Below, piece after piece: positions 33,536 to 43,006 of a DNA stretch of 64,000 nt (position 1 is its first letter; each line of letters starts with the position of its first letter). The DNA is from Actinokineospora auranticolor (GTDB lineage: Bacteria > Actinomycetota > Actinomycetes > Mycobacteriales > Pseudonocardiaceae). The position numbers and the translations under genes were made by a program. The stretch is taken from contig NZ_PTIX01000007.1 of the NCBI RefSeq assembly GCF_002934265.1, positions 124,001 through 188,000 of the forward strand, given 5' to 3'. The notes below the pieces were generated by a model. The model saw only the letters and a list, made by a program, of their open reading frames with translations. It did no database searches and was not told where the DNA came from.

Positions 33536-36001
33536 ATGGCGAGCCGGACAACTTCCTCCAAGGGGTCGACCTCCAAGGGGGCGAGCCGGGGCGGAGCGCG
33601 CAAACCCGCCTCGACCGCCAGACGCCCGTCCACGCGCAAGCCGCCGCCACCGCCGCCGAGCAAGGGCGTCATCGCCTCCGCCTGGGGGTTGCTGGCCAAG
33701 GGGGCCGGGTCGCTGGTGCGGGCGGTCAGCCGCACCAAGGAACTGGACCCCGCGCACCGCCGCGACGGCATCGGGTTCGCGCTCGTCGCGCTGGGCGTCG
33801 TGCTCGGCGCCGCCGTGTGGTGGCACGCCGCCGGTGGGGTCGGTCGCGGGCTGGAGATCGGCGTCCGCAGCGTCATCGGCGCGCTCAGCGTCGCCACGCC
33901 GCTGGTGCTGTTCGTCCTCGGCATCATCCTCATGCGCTCCGACCCGCAGCCAGAGAAGCGCCCCCGCTACACCGTCGGCTCCCTGCTGTTCGTCCTCGCC
34001 CTGCTCGGCGTCCTGCACGTCTTCGCCGGGCTCCCCAAGGACAACGCGGGCCGCAGCTACGCGGGCGGCGCGCTCGGCTACGTCTCCGGCGGCCTGCTCG
34101 CCCGCGGCGTGACGTCCTGGGTCGCCGTCCCCGTGCTGCTGCTGCTCCTCGGCTTCGGCGTGCTGGTCTTCACCGGCACCCGCATCCGCGACGTCCCGCA
34201 GCGCATCCGCGACCTCGGCCGCGACCCGGAGGACCGCGCCGCCGACGTCGACGACATCTTCGGCGAGGCAGGCGAGGCCGACGAGTCCGCCTACGAGGCC
34301 GAGCCGCCGCTCAAGCCGCGCAAGGCCCCGCGCCGCAAGCCCGCCCCGGAGGCCGCGGCCGAACCCGAGCAGCCGCCGCTGCCGCTGGACGAACCGCCCG
34401 CCAAGCCCAAGCGGGTCAAGGCCGCGCAGGTCAAGGAGACCCCGCAGGTCACCGAACCCAAGCCGGACAACGACGCGATCATGGTCACCCGGGTCGTGGA
34501 CGGCGACTACCAGCTGCCCGACCCGGGTCTGCTGGTCACCGGCGACGCGCCCAAGGCCCGCAGCAAGGCCAACGACACGATGATCGAGGCGATCTCCGGC
34601 GTCCTCGACCAGTTCTCCATCGACGCCCAGGTCACCGGCTTCACCCGCGGCCCCACGGTGACCCGCTACGAGGTCGAGCTCGGCCCCGGCGTGAAGGTCG
34701 AGAAGATCACCGCGCTGACCAAGAACATCGCCTACGCCGTGGCCACCGACAACGTCCGGCTCCTCGCGCCCATCCCCGGCAAGTCCGCCGTCGGCATCGA
34801 GGTGCCCAACAGCGACCGCGAGATGGTCCGCCTCGGCGACGTGCTGCGCTCCTCGACCGCCATGAAGGACACCCACCCGATGGTGGTCGGCCTCGGCAAG
34901 GACATCGAGGGCCACATGCTGACCGCGAACCTGGCCAAGATGCCCCACCTGCTGTGCGCGGGCTCCACCGGTTCCGGTAAGTCCAGCTTCGTCAACTCGA
35001 TGCTGGTGTCGCTGCTGGCCCGGGCCACCCCGTCCGAGGTCCGGATGATCCTCATCGACCCCAAGATGGTCGAGCTGACCCCGTACGAGGGCATCCCGCA
35101 CCTGATCACGCCCATCATCACCCAGCCCAAGAAGGCCGCCGCCGCGCTGACCTGGCTGGTGGAGGAGATGGAGCAGCGCTACCAGGACATGCAGGCCAAC
35201 CGGGTCCGGCACATCGACGACTTCAACAAGAAGGTGAAGTCGGGCGACATCACCGCACCGCCTGGCAGCGAGCGCGAGTACCGGCCGTACCCGTACATCC
35301 TGGCGATCGTCGACGAGCTGGCCGACCTGATGATGACCGCGCCGCGCGACGTCGAGGACGCCATCGTGCGGATCACCCAGAAGGCCCGCGCCGCGGGCAT
35401 CCACCTGGTGCTGGCCACGCAGCGGCCGTCGGTGGACGTGGTCACCGGCCTGATCAAGACCAACGTGCCGTCCCGGCTGGCCTTCGCCACGTCCTCGCTG
35501 ACCGACTCCCGGGTCATCCTCGACCAGCCGGGCGCCGAGAAGCTGATCGGCATGGGCGACGGCCTCTACCTGCCGATGGGCGCGTCCAAGCCGGTGCGCG
35601 TGCAGGGCGCCTACGTCAGCGACGAGGAGATCGCCGAGGTCGTGGCGTTCACCAAGGAGCAGGCGCAGCCCGACTACACCGACGGCGTCACCGCGGCCAA
35701 GGCGGGCGAGGCCAAGGAGATCGACCCGGACATCGGCGACGACCTCGACCTGCTGCTGCAGGCCACCGAGCTGATCGTGACCTCGCAGTTCGGCTCCACC
35801 TCGATGCTGCAGCGCAAGCTCCGCGTCGGCTTCGCCAAGGCTGGGCGGCTCATGGACCTGCTGGAGACCCGCGGCGTGGTCGGCCCGTCCGAGGGCTCCA
35901 AGGCCCGCGACGTGCTGATCAAACCGGACGAGCTGGAGAACGTCCTGTGGACCATCCGCGGCGGCCCGGCGGCCGACGACGGCGGTGACGACGAGGACTG
36001 A
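33536..36001 (+). CDS. ftsK: DNA translocase FtsK
   Basis: An 821-residue FtsK/SpoIIIE. A basic, Ser/Pro-rich N-terminus is followed by four membrane segments (GIGFALVALGVVLGAAVWWH, VATPLVLFVLGIILM, GSLLFVLALLGVLHVFAG, VAVPVLLLLLGFGVLVF), an acidic/Pro linker, the alpha/beta motor with Walker A GSTGSGKSS (Gly476, Lys482) and Walker B ILAIVDELADLMM, and the gamma winged helix (TSQFGSTSMLQRKLRVGFAK). It pumps chromosome DNA through the septum. ATG 33536 is chosen because a TACGGT box lies 8 nt upstream; the frame also opens at ATG 33455. Confidence 0.96.
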   Translation: MASRTTSSKGSTSKGASRGGARKPASTARRPSTRKPPPPPPSKGVIASAWGLLAKGAGSLVRAVSRTKELDPAHRRDGIGFALVALGVVLGAAVWWHAAGGVGRGLEIGVRSVIGALSVATPLVLFVLGIILMRSDPQPEKRPRYTVGSLLFVLALLGVLHVFAGLPKDNAGRSYAGGALGYVSGGLLARGVTSWVAVPVLLLLLGFGVLVFTGTRIRDVPQRIRDLGRDPEDRAADVDDIFGEAGEADESAYEAEPPLKPRKAPRRKPAPEAAAEPEQPPLPLDEPPAKPKRVKAAQVKETPQVTEPKPDNDAIMVTRVVDGDYQLPDPGLLVTGDAPKARSKANDTMIEAISGVLDQFSIDAQVTGFTRGPTVTRYEVELGPGVKVEKITALTKNIAYAVATDNVRLLAPIPGKSAVGIEVPNSDREMVRLGDVLRSSTAMKDTHPMVVGLGKDIEGHMLTANLAKMPHLLCAGSTGSGKSSFVNSMLVSLLARATPSEVRMILIDPKMVELTPYEGIPHLITPIITQPKKAAAALTWLVEEMEQRYQDMQANRVRHIDDFNKKVKSGDITAPPGSEREYRPYPYILAIVDELADLMMTAPRDVEDAIVRITQKARAAGIHLVLATQRPSVDVVTGLIKTNVPSRLAFATSSLTDSRVILDQPGAEKLIGMGDGLYLPMGASKPVRVQGAYVSDEEIAEVVAFTKEQAQPDYTDGVTAAKAGEAKEIDPDIGDDLDLLLQATELIVTSQFGSTSMLQRKLRVGFAKAGRLMDLLETRGVVGPSEGSKARDVLIKPDELENVLWTIRGGPAADDGGDDED

Positions 36002-36004
36002 GCA

Positions 36005-36052
36005 CACGCGCGGAGGGGGCGGACCGGGACCGGTCCGCCCCCTCCGCGCGTG
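36005..36052 (+). terminator. perfect 21-bp hairpin after ftsK
   Basis: CACGCGCGGAGGGGGCGGAC plus C pairs with its exact complement around a 6-nt loop. It starts 4 nt after the ftsK stop. A very strong intrinsic terminator without a T-tract. Confidence 0.85.
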
Positions 36053-36205
36053 GCGGCCCGGACCGCAGGCGCGGGACGGCGGTCCGCTTAGGTCTCGAAC
36101 CGCTAACGACTGGATCGATCGGCTGCACGAACGGGCTAACGGGGACATGGTTCCGGCGGACTGTGCGTACGTGCCCGGGCGGGCGCGTCCTAGGAGAGGG
36201 ACCAA

Positions 36206-36829
36206 GTGGGCAACTACTCAACCAGCTTCCCGACCGGGCTGGTCGTGGCGCTGGCGCTGATCGGCCTGGCGTTCGCCGTCGTCGGGATCGTGGCGATGTG
36301 GCGGATCTTCACCAAGGCCGGGCAGCCCGGCTGGGCGGCGATCGTGCCGTTCTACAACACCTACACCCTGCTGAAGATCGTCGGCAGGCCCGGCTGGTGG
36401 TTGGCGCTGCTGTTCATCCCGCTGGTCAACATCGTGATCCTGATCATCGTCGTGGTCGACCTGGCCAAGGCCTTCGGCAAGGGCGGCGGCTTCGCCTTCG
36501 TGCTGATCTTCTTCAGCTTCATCGGCATGCTCATCCTCGCCTTCGGCAGCGCCCGCTACCTCGGCCCGGTCGCGGACCCGGCGTTCGCGGCGGGCGGCCA
36601 CGGCGGCTACCCCGGCGGCGGCTACCCGCAGCAGGGTTACCAGCAGCCGTACCAGCAGGGCTACCCGCAGCCGGGTTACCCGCAGCAGCAGGGCTACCCC
36701 CAGGGCTACCCGCAGCAGCAGCCCGGCTACCCCCAGCAGCAGCCGGGGTACCCGCAGCAGGGTTACCCCCAGCAGGGCTACCCGCAGCAGGGCGGCGGCT
36801 ACCCGCAGCAGCCCCCGTACAGCGGCTGA
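36206..36829 (+). CDS. DUF5684-type membrane protein with GYPQQ repeats
   Basis: 207 residues. The first 130 are a small membrane domain with three or four helices ([20 protein letters not shown], then [21 protein letters not shown] and [17 protein letters not shown]-like segments), the PGW motifs being typical of DUF5684. The remaining 75 are almost all [12 protein letters not shown] repeats, an intrinsically disordered tail. GTG 36206 has AGGAGAGGG upstream. The function is unknown; the Gln/Pro/Tyr tail could make weak multivalent contacts. Confidence 0.85.
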   Translation: MGNYSTSFPTGLVVALALIGLAFAVVGIVAMWRIFTKAGQPGWAAIVPFYNTYTLLKIVGRPGWWLALLFIPLVNIVILIIVVVDLAKAFGKGGGFAFVLIFFSFIGMLILAFGSARYLGPVADPAFAAGGHGGYPGGGYPQQGYQQPYQQGYPQPGYPQQQGYPQGYPQQQPGYPQQQPGYPQQGYPQQGYPQQGGGYPQQPPYSG

Positions 36830-36893
36830 TCACCTTCCGGTGCAACCCCCCACCCCACCGGCTCCGTCCAGTCGGTGAAGGTGAGGAGTGGTG

Positions 36894-37346
36894 ATGAAGG
36901 CGAAAGCGGTAATCCGGCTACTGGTAGTGGCGTTCGCGTTGTTGGCTCTTTCCGCGTGCGGCAAGGCCGACCCACAGGCATCCGGCACCGCCGGCGGCGC
37001 GGGCGGCACCCCGGGCACACCGGACCCCACCGCCGCGCCGGGCGCGCCACTGGGCGCCGAGTTCGACCTGGCCCGGGGGAAGACCACCACGGTCTCCGGG
37101 ACCGGGGCCGCACCCGGTGTCCAGATCACCTTCCGGGAGGTGACGGCCGACAGCCGGTGCAAGCCTGGCCAGACGTGCATCTGGGAAGGCGACGCCACGG
37201 TCGTGCTCAACCTCGCCGGTTCGGAGGTCGAGGTGCACACGAACAAGCAGTTCGCCGTCGAGGCCGCGGCAGGCGGCTACCGCGTCAAGCTCGCCAAGCT
37301 GGACGTCGACGGTGTCGTGGCCACCTTGGTGGTGGACAGGGTCTGA
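36894..37346 (+). CDS. secreted lipoprotein
   Basis: A 150-residue lipoprotein. The signal peptide (KAKAVIRLLVVAFALLALSAC) ends in the lipobox LSAC, with Cys at residue 22. A Gly/Pro/Thr linker follows, then a small beta domain (TTTVSGTGAAPGVQITFREV, with two Cys in RCKPGQTCIWEGDA that probably form a disulphide). ATG 36894 follows GAGGAG. No family name is recognised. It is followed at once by a strong terminator. Confidence 0.8.
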   Translation: MKAKAVIRLLVVAFALLALSACGKADPQASGTAGGAGGTPGTPDPTAAPGAPLGAEFDLARGKTTTVSGTGAAPGVQITFREVTADSRCKPGQTCIWEGDATVVLNLAGSEVEVHTNKQFAVEAAAGGYRVKLAKLDVDGVVATLVVDRV

Positions 37347-37351
37347 TAGAC

Positions 37352-37394
37352 GGGTGGAGGGCGTGAGCGGCACTCACGCCCTCCACCCCTTTTT
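37352..37394 (+). terminator. 16-bp hairpin followed by T-run
   Basis: GGGTGGAGGGCGTGAG (37352-37367) pairs exactly with 37373-37388 over a 5-nt loop, then CTTTTTG. It lies 5 nt after the lipoprotein stop and 9 nt before the convergent phospholipase stop. Confidence 0.9.
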
Positions 37395-37402
37395 GTCCTC
37401 TG

Positions 37403-37855
37403 TCAGCTGTTGCCGAACTGGCGCACGGCCGCGTAGTAGATGTCCGCGGTGCGGTTGCAGGCCCAGTTTCCCGCGCAGATCGTGTACAGGTCGGACTTGA
37501 AGTTGTTGTCGATCCGCAGGCGGTTGTCCTCGGTGAACCGGCCCTGTCGCTTGTAGTTGCGGTAGCCGAAGTCGTGCCGGTAGCAGGCCTTCACGAAGTT
37601 GAAGCCGAACGGGTTGTCCGGGGAGTTCGAGCAGCCGTCGGACGACCAGTCGAGCTGGTTGGCGTACGGCTGGGCGGCCCGTGTGGACTGGAACTGGTTC
37701 AGGCTCTGGCCGAACAGGTAGCCGTCGGTCGTGGACTGGAGCTGGGCGGGGGGCAGGTCGGCGGCGGCGACGCCCGCACCGACCACCACGGTGGCGGTGA
37801 CGGTGACGGCGGTGGCGGCGGACCGGGCTAACCGGCGCAGGGTTGAGGTCGGCAC
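37403..37855 (-). CDS. secreted prokaryotic phospholipase A2
   Basis: A 150-residue bacterial PLA2 of the Streptomyces violaceoruber type. A signal peptide (RRLARSAATAVTVTATVVVG, cleavage near AAA-DLPP) leads into a small helical enzyme. The catalytic pair is His94-Asp95 in CYRHDFGYRNY, with a DGCSNSPDNPFGF region before it that holds Ca2+-binding residues. Four Cys probably form two disulphides. It hydrolyses the sn-2 ester of phospholipids outside the cell. GTG 37855 follows GAGGAG. Confidence 0.92.
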   Translation of the reverse strand: MPTSTLRRLARSAATAVTVTATVVVGAGVAAADLPPAQLQSTTDGYLFGQSLNQFQSTRAAQPYANQLDWSSDGCSNSPDNPFGFNFVKACYRHDFGYRNYKRQGRFTEDNRLRIDNNFKSDLYTICAGNWACNRTADIYYAAVRQFGNS

Positions 37856-37990
37856 GTCTCACTCCTCGGGGACAACCGACTGACCGGGCAGGGAGTCGGT
37901 GTGCCAATTACGCACCGAGCGCCCGGTCCGAGGGCACCACCGTTCGGGCTACCCGGACCGAAATACCGGTTAAGGTCCGGTGACCGCCGG

Positions 37991-38485
37991 TCAGAGCTTG
38001 AGCAGCATCCGGGTGTTGCCCAGGGTGTTGGGCTTCACGTACTCCAGGTCGAGGAACTCCGCCACGCCCTCGTCCATCGACCGGCGCATCTCCGCGTACA
38101 CCTCGGGGCTCACCGGCGTGCCGTCGATCGCCACGAACCCGTGCCGGGCGAAGAAGTCGGTCTCGAAGGTGAGCACGAAGATCCGCGCCAGGCCCAGCTC
38201 CCTGGCCTCACCGATGAGCCGCTCGACGAGCAGGTGCCCCACGCCACGGCCGCGCGCCGCCTGCGACACCGCGATCGTGCGGATCTCGGCGATGTCCTCC
38301 CACAGCACGTGCAGCGCCCCGCAGCCGACGATCTGCCCGTCGAGGTCGGCGACCCAGAACTCCTGGATGTCCTCGTACAGCGTGACCAGGGGCTTGGCGA
38401 GCAGGACCTTGCCGACGTAGGTGTCGATCACGGCCTTCATGGCGCGGACGTCCGTCGCCCGCGCCCGGCGTACCAGCGGTTTCAC
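37991..38485 (-). CDS. argA: N-acetylglutamate synthase, actinobacterial ArgA type
   Basis: A 164-residue stand-alone GNAT enzyme. It acetylates glutamate with acetyl-CoA as the first step of arginine synthesis. The acetyl-CoA loop is RTIAVSQAARGRGVGHLLVE, followed by LGLARIFVLTFETDFFARHG, and the C-terminal tail EFLDLEYVKPNTLGNTRM is typical of mycobacterial Rv2747-like ArgA. GTG 38485 is preferred because TATCTT lies 7 nt upstream. It is reversed relative to ftsK, exactly as in mycobacteria. Confidence 0.88.
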   Translation of the reverse strand: MKPLVRRARATDVRAMKAVIDTYVGKVLLAKPLVTLYEDIQEFWVADLDGQIVGCGALHVLWEDIAEIRTIAVSQAARGRGVGHLLVERLIGEARELGLARIFVLTFETDFFARHGFVAIDGTPVSPEVYAEMRRSMDEGVAEFLDLEYVKPNTLGNTRMLLKL

Positions 38486-38570
38486 ACCGGCGAAGATAGT
38501 CGCGCGTCGGGCGCGGGCGGTGACGGGGCAGAATCGGCGGGAAGCGAACCAGCGTCCCCGCGGAGGAGCC

Positions 38571-39767
38571 ATGCGCGAAGCGGTCATCTGCGAGCCGATC
38601 CGCACCCCGGTCGGCCGCTTCGGCGGTGTGTTCACCGACGTCCCGGTCACGGAGCTGGCCGCGACGGTGATCCGTGAACTGCTGCGCCGCACCGGAGCGG
38701 GCGAACTCGTCGAGGACGTGGTCTTCGGCCAGTGCCACCCCAACGGCGAGGCCCCCGCACTGGGCCGGGTCGCCGCCCTGGACGCCGGGCTCCTGGTGGC
38801 CGTGCCCGGGACGCAGGTCGACCGGCGCTGCGGGTCCGGCCTGCAGGCGGTGCTCGACGCGGCCATGCGGGTGCAGACCGGCGCGCAAGACGTGGTCATC
38901 GCGGGCGGCGCGGAGAACATGAGCCAGGTCGAGTTCTACTCGTCGGCCATGCGGTGGGGCGTCAAGGGAACCGGGGTGGAGCTGCGCGACCGGCTGGCGC
39001 GGGCCCGGGTGACGGCGGGCGGGGTGAACTTCCCCGTGCCGGGCGGGATGGTGGAGACGGCGGAGAACCTGCGCCGCGAGTACGGGATCGGGCGCGGTGC
39101 GCAGGACGAGCTGGCGGCGCGGTCCCACCAGCGGGCGGTGGCGGCAATCGAGGCGGGGCGGTTCGCGGACGAGATCGTGCCGGTGTCGGTGCCGAAGCTC
39201 GGGGTCGTCGACCGCGACGAACACCCCCGTCCGGATTCGACGCCGGAGACCCTGGCGAAGCTCAGGCCGATCATGGGGCGGCAGGACGCGGACGCGACTG
39301 TGACGGCCGGGAACGCCAGCGGCCAGAACGATGGCGCCGCGGCGTGTTTGGTGACCACCCCGGAGAAGGCTGCCGAACTCGGCTTGCGCCCGTTCGCCCG
39401 GGTCGTGAGCTGGGCCGTGGCGGGAGTGGGTCCCTCGACGATGGGGATCGGGCCGGTTCCGGCTGTCGCGCGCGCCCTGGAGCGGGCCGGGTTGACGTTG
39501 GCGGACATCGACCTGATCGAGGTGAACGAGGCTTTCGCGGCGCAGGTGCTGGCGGTGACGCGGGAGTGGGGGTTCGGCGAGGGCGACTGGGACCGGACGA
39601 ACGTGAACGGGTCGGGGATCTCGCTGGGGCACCCGCTGGGGGCGACCGGTGGGCGCATCCTGGCCACGTTGCTGCGCGAGATGAGCCGCCGCGACGCCCG
39701 GTACGGCCTGGAGACGATGTGCATCGGCGGCGGACAGGGCCTGGCGGCTGTCTTCGAACGCCTCTGA
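38571..39767 (+). CDS. thiolase (acetyl-CoA C-acyltransferase)
   Basis: A 398-residue thiolase. The nucleophilic Cys87 is in RRCGSGLQA, the catalytic His354 in GHPLGATGGR and the second Cys384 in CIGGGQG. The NEAFA motif is intact (VNEAFAAQVL). It cleaves or forms 3-oxoacyl-CoA; the pathway is not clear because no beta-oxidation partner is adjacent. ATG 38571 follows CGGAGGA. Confidence 0.94.
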   Translation: MREAVICEPIRTPVGRFGGVFTDVPVTELAATVIRELLRRTGAGELVEDVVFGQCHPNGEAPALGRVAALDAGLLVAVPGTQVDRRCGSGLQAVLDAAMRVQTGAQDVVIAGGAENMSQVEFYSSAMRWGVKGTGVELRDRLARARVTAGGVNFPVPGGMVETAENLRREYGIGRGAQDELAARSHQRAVAAIEAGRFADEIVPVSVPKLGVVDRDEHPRPDSTPETLAKLRPIMGRQDADATVTAGNASGQNDGAAACLVTTPEKAAELGLRPFARVVSWAVAGVGPSTMGIGPVPAVARALERAGLTLADIDLIEVNEAFAAQVLAVTREWGFGEGDWDRTNVNGSGISLGHPLGATGGRILATLLREMSRRDARYGLETMCIGGGQGLAAVFERL

Positions 39768-40217
39768 CCGCTTGTCAGCCCTCTTCCTCCGGCCGTCCTC
39801 TGCCTCGCCGTGCTGAACTTTGCGGAAGCGTCGCGGACCTGCGGCGGGCCGGCCGGGTTCGGTGCTGGGGCTGTTCGGGCCCGGTTGACGGATTCGGTGG
39901 GCGCGGCTTCGGCTGGAGCGAGTTCAACGGACAGGCCGATCGCCGGATCCAGGTCAGTGGACGCGCGGACAGCTGCCACCACGGACGGCGGCGTCGACTT
40001 CCGCACGCCCACTGATCGGCCCGGTGGCCCGACCGCCCCTGGAGAGACGTCGAGCCGCGACGCGCGAGCCGCACACCGGCGCAACGCGAGCCTGCCCACG
40101 ATCATCAACGCCGTCGTCGAGTGTCCCTGACTGCCTCAAGTCCAGCTTGCCGCTCCGGAAACGATCCGCTCTCCCCGAAAGCGCCCACTCCCGCCCGTCG
40201 TCCACGAACACCCCTGA

Positions 40218-40358
40218 CCACTTCTCAAGATCCCCCCGCCGCCCCGAAACGAGTCCCGCCGCCCCGAAAACGAGTCCCCTCCCGCCCGGGGGCAGGCCCT
40301 GCCCCCGGGCGGGAGGGGACTTTTTTTGGGGGGCGGCGGGGGCGATCTTGAAAAGTGG
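40218..40358. repeat. 141-bp nested inverted-repeat element
   Basis: Outer arms of about 27 bp (40218-40245 and 40331-40358, starting CCACTTCTCAAGATC and ending GATCTTGAAAAGTGG) match with two differences. Inside are two imperfect 20-bp direct repeats (GCCGCCCCGAAACGAGTCCC type) and the 24-bp hairpin. Blocks of the same sequence occur at 11624-11680. Confidence 0.7.
40273..40327. terminator. 24-bp hairpin with T7
   Basis: AGTCCCCTCCCGCCCGGGGG (then CAGG) and its exact complement flank a single C, followed by TTTTTTT. On the minus strand the distal side also has a TTTT. It can terminate both convergent flanking genes although it lies about 500 nt after the thiolase. Confidence 0.85.
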
Positions 40359-40376
40359 GTGGGGGAGCGGGGCGGG

Positions 40377-40715
40377 TTAGGTGGCGTCGAACTCGGCGAC
40401 GAGTTTGCTGGGGGCGCGGACTCGCCAAGCCTCTAGGAGGAGGTCGGTGAGGGTCGTGTTGTCCAGGGTCGAGAGGCGGACCAGAACGGAGGGGTAGCCG
40501 TCGTAGTGGGGGGTGGTGAAGTAGCGGTCCGGGTCCGCTGCGATGAGGGCCTGCTTCTCCGACTCGTCCGCGCACCACACGACCAGGGTGTCTTTGTCTT
40601 TGATTCTGGCGAAGAGCTTGTCCTTGACCCGGAAGCCGGGGGTTCCGTACGACGGCTTCTCCGTTGTCGCCGGTAGTTCCAGGGCCGCTCTGCGGACGTC
40701 GTCCTCGCTGGCCAT
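40377..40715 (-). CDS. MmcQ/YjbR family protein
   Basis: A 112-residue MmcQ/YjbR-type alpha/beta protein. It opens with [20 protein letters not shown], the family's conserved PS-x-GTP-x-F block, then [16 protein letters not shown] and [16 protein letters not shown], ending in a helix. The fold binds DNA in some members, but no activity is established. ATG 40715 follows GAAGGGAAG. Confidence 0.9.
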   Translation of the reverse strand: MASEDDVRRAALELPATTEKPSYGTPGFRVKDKLFARIKDKDTLVVWCADESEKQALIAADPDRYFTTPHYDGYPSVLVRLSTLDNTTLTDLLLEAWRVRAPSKLVAEFDAT

Positions 40716-40832
40716 GTCGATCTTCCCTTCACCGCGGTGGCACCTGCGCCGATCATGCCCGGCGGACCCGTCGCGGAACCGTCCGGTCCGCTCGGGTCCA
40801 GCACCTCGACACCAGGCGGTTACCCTTTGACC

Positions 40833-42293
40833 GTGTCCTCTCCCACCACATCACGTCGCGTCGCCATGCTCACGCTCGGTTGTGCCCGCAACGAGGTCGA
40901 CTCCGAGGAGATCGCGGGGCGGTTGTCCGGCGGCGGGTGGGAGCTGGTGGACCTCGACGAGGCCGCCCCCGACGTGATCGTGGTCAACACCTGCGGGTTC
41001 GTCGAGTCGGCCAAGAAGGACTCGGTGGACACGCTGCTCGCCGCGGCCGACACCGGGGCCAAGGTGGTGGCCGTGGGCTGCATGGCCGAGCGCTACGGCG
41101 CCGAGTTGGCCGACAGCCTGCCCGAGGCCAGCGCCGTGCTCGGGTTCGACCACTACCCGGACCTGGCCGAGCGCCTCGGCGACGTGGTCGCGGGGCACGC
41201 GGTGCCCTCGCACGTGCCCGTCGACCGGCGCACCCTGCTGCCCATCTCCCCGGTCGAGCGGCCCGCCGCGCAGACCGAGGTGAGCGTTCCCGGGCACGCG
41301 TGGGGGCCGACGGTCCTGCGCAAGCGGCTCGACGACGGTCCGGTGGCCTCGCTCAAGATCGCTTCCGGGTGTGACCGGCGGTGCTCGTTCTGCGCGATCC
41401 CGAGCTTCCGGGGGTCGTTCGTGTCGCGGCACCCCGACGAGATCGTCGCCGAGGGCGCGTGGCTGGCCCGGGAGGGCGCCCGCGAGCTGGTGCTGGTCAG
41501 CGAGAACTCCACCTCGTACGGCAAGGACCTCGGCCGCGAGCACGCGGGCCAGGGGGCGCTGGAGGCGGTGATCACCCGGCTGGCCGCGATACCCGGCATC
41601 GACCGGGTCCGGGTGTCCTACCTGCAGCCCGCCGAGACCCGGCCGAACCTGGTGCGCGCCATCGCCACCACCCCCGGGGTCGCCGACTACTTCGACATGT
41701 CCTTCCAGCACGCCAGCGAGACCGTGCTGCGCCGGATGCGCCGCTTCGGCAACACCGAGAGCTTCCTCGGCCTGGTCGAGCAGATCCGCGCGCACTCCCC
41801 GGAGGCGGGCATCCGCAGCAACGTCATCGTCGGGTTCCCCGGTGAGACCGAGGACGACGTGGCGGAGCTGGTCAAGTTCCTCACCGCCGCCCGGCTCGAC
41901 GCGGTCGGCGTGTTCGGCTACTCCGACGAGGACGGCACCGAGGCCGAGAAGCTCGACGGCAAGCACGACGTGGACACCGTCGCCGCCCGCGTCGCCCGGA
42001 TCTCCGCGCTCGCCGAGGAGCTGACCGCGCAGCGCGCCGAGGACCGGATCGGCACCGAGGTCGTCGTGCTCGTCGAGCGCGCGGAGGACGAGGACGAGGA
42101 CTGCGTCGGCCGCGCCGCCCACCAGGCCCCCGAGGTCGACGGCGAGTGCGTGGTCATCGACGGTCCCGAAGGCCTGGAGAGCGCTTCCTTCGCGGTCGGC
42201 GACCTGGTGCGTGCCCGCGTCGTCGACACCGAGGGCGTCGACCTGATCGTGGAACCCATCGAGATCGTCCAGCGCGAACCGGTGTCGCCGTGA
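40833..42293 (+). CDS. rimO: ribosomal protein S12 methylthiotransferase
   Basis: A 486-residue radical-SAM methylthiotransferase. The N-terminal UPF0004 domain carries the auxiliary cluster Cys ([30 protein letters not shown]). The radical-SAM cluster is Cys180, Cys184 and Cys187 ([17 protein letters not shown]). A TRAM-like C-terminus starts near residue 420. It modifies Asp of ribosomal protein S12. GTG 40833 has a TACCCT box 6 nt upstream. The RNFRGS-like motif RGSF is more RimO than MiaB. The stop overlaps pgsA in GTGA. Confidence 0.93.
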   Translation: MSSPTTSRRVAMLTLGCARNEVDSEEIAGRLSGGGWELVDLDEAAPDVIVVNTCGFVESAKKDSVDTLLAAADTGAKVVAVGCMAERYGAELADSLPEASAVLGFDHYPDLAERLGDVVAGHAVPSHVPVDRRTLLPISPVERPAAQTEVSVPGHAWGPTVLRKRLDDGPVASLKIASGCDRRCSFCAIPSFRGSFVSRHPDEIVAEGAWLAREGARELVLVSENSTSYGKDLGREHAGQGALEAVITRLAAIPGIDRVRVSYLQPAETRPNLVRAIATTPGVADYFDMSFQHASETVLRRMRRFGNTESFLGLVEQIRAHSPEAGIRSNVIVGFPGETEDDVAELVKFLTAARLDAVGVFGYSDEDGTEAEKLDGKHDVDTVAARVARISALAEELTAQRAEDRIGTEVVVLVERAEDEDEDCVGRAAHQAPEVDGECVVIDGPEGLESASFAVGDLVRARVVDTEGVDLIVEPIEIVQREPVSP

Positions 42294-43006
42294 GTTCGGC
42301 GGCCACCGGGGGGCCGGGGGAGACCGTCGGCGACGACCGCGCCGACGTCATGGGACCGGTGGACGCCGAGCTGCTCGACGGGCCGCCAGCCGCGCCGGAA
42401 CCGGTGGCCCAAGCGGTCCCGGACCTGCCCGAGCCGACCCGGGTGCCGCTGCTCAACGTGGCCAACCTGCTCACCCTGTCCCGGCTGCTGCTGGTGCCGG
42501 TGTTCCTCCTCGCGCTCTTCGCCGAGGACGGCGCCCACACCGGGTGGCGGCTGGTGGCGTTCGCGGTGTTCGCCATCGCCTCGATCACCGACCACATCGA
42601 CGGCAGGCTCGCCCGCAAGCACGGCCTGATCACCGACTTCGGCAAGATCGTCGACCCGATCGCGGACAAGGCGCTGACCGGGGCCGCGCTCGTCGGGCTC
42701 AGCGCCCTCGGCGAGCTGCCCTGGTGGATCACCCTGGTCATCGCCGCCCGCGAGGTCGGCGTGACCCTGCTGCGGTTCTGGGTCATCCGGCACGGCGTGA
42801 TCCCGGCCAGCCGCGGCGGCAAGGTCAAGACCCTCACCCAGATCTTCGCCATCGGCGCCTACCTGCTGCCGCTGCCGTCCTGGCTGGAACCGGTCGCGTA
42901 CGTGTCGATGGGGGCCGCCGTGGTGCTGACGGTTGTGACCGGCGTGGACTACGTCGTCCGCGCGGTCAAGCTCCGCGCGCGCGGGCTGCGCGCGGTCGGC
43001 CAGTGA
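42290..43006 (+). CDS. pgsA: CDP-diacylglycerol-glycerol-3-phosphate 3-phosphatidyltransferase
   Basis: A 238-residue CDP-alcohol phosphatidyltransferase. It makes phosphatidylglycerol-phosphate. The active-site signature D-x2-DG-x2-AR-x8-G-x3-D-x3-D is complete ([12 protein letters not shown], then [10 protein letters not shown]). Five to six membrane helices surround it. The first 50 residues are acidic and disordered, longer than usual. The position between rimO and cinA before clgR fits the mycobacterial pgsA3 locus. GTG 42290 overlaps the rimO stop. Confidence 0.93.
   Translation: MSSAATGGPGETVGDDRADVMGPVDAELLDGPPAAPEPVAQAVPDLPEPTRVPLLNVANLLTLSRLLLVPVFLLALFAEDGAHTGWRLVAFAVFAIASITDHIDGRLARKHGLITDFGKIVDPIADKALTGAALVGLSALGELPWWITLVIAAREVGVTLLRFWVIRHGVIPASRGGKVKTLTQIFAIGAYLLPLPSWLEPVAYVSMGAAVVLTVVTGVDYVVRAVKLRARGLRAVGQ

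Larger units (their letters stand above)
39768..40376. other. gene-free stretch with palindromic element
   Basis: 609 nt between convergent genes. The left 450 nt hold no convincing gene; codon bias is inconsistent in every frame. The right part is the nested inverted repeat at 40218-40358, listed separately. Confidence 0.6.

Noticed and set aside
33521-36205. An 894-codon minus-strand frame opposite ftsK
   Set aside because: Same low-complexity Gly/Arg/His/Asp composition; ftsK is unmistakable on the plus strand.
36601-36829. GYPQQ codon repeats as a DNA repeat element
   Set aside because: The repeats are in frame in a gene with a good start and belong to the protein's disordered tail.
39810-40130. 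A 106-codon plus-strand frame between the thiolase and the MmcQ gene
   Set aside because: Ala/Thr/Arg-rich, no ribosome-binding site, inconsistent third-position bias and no recognisable motif.
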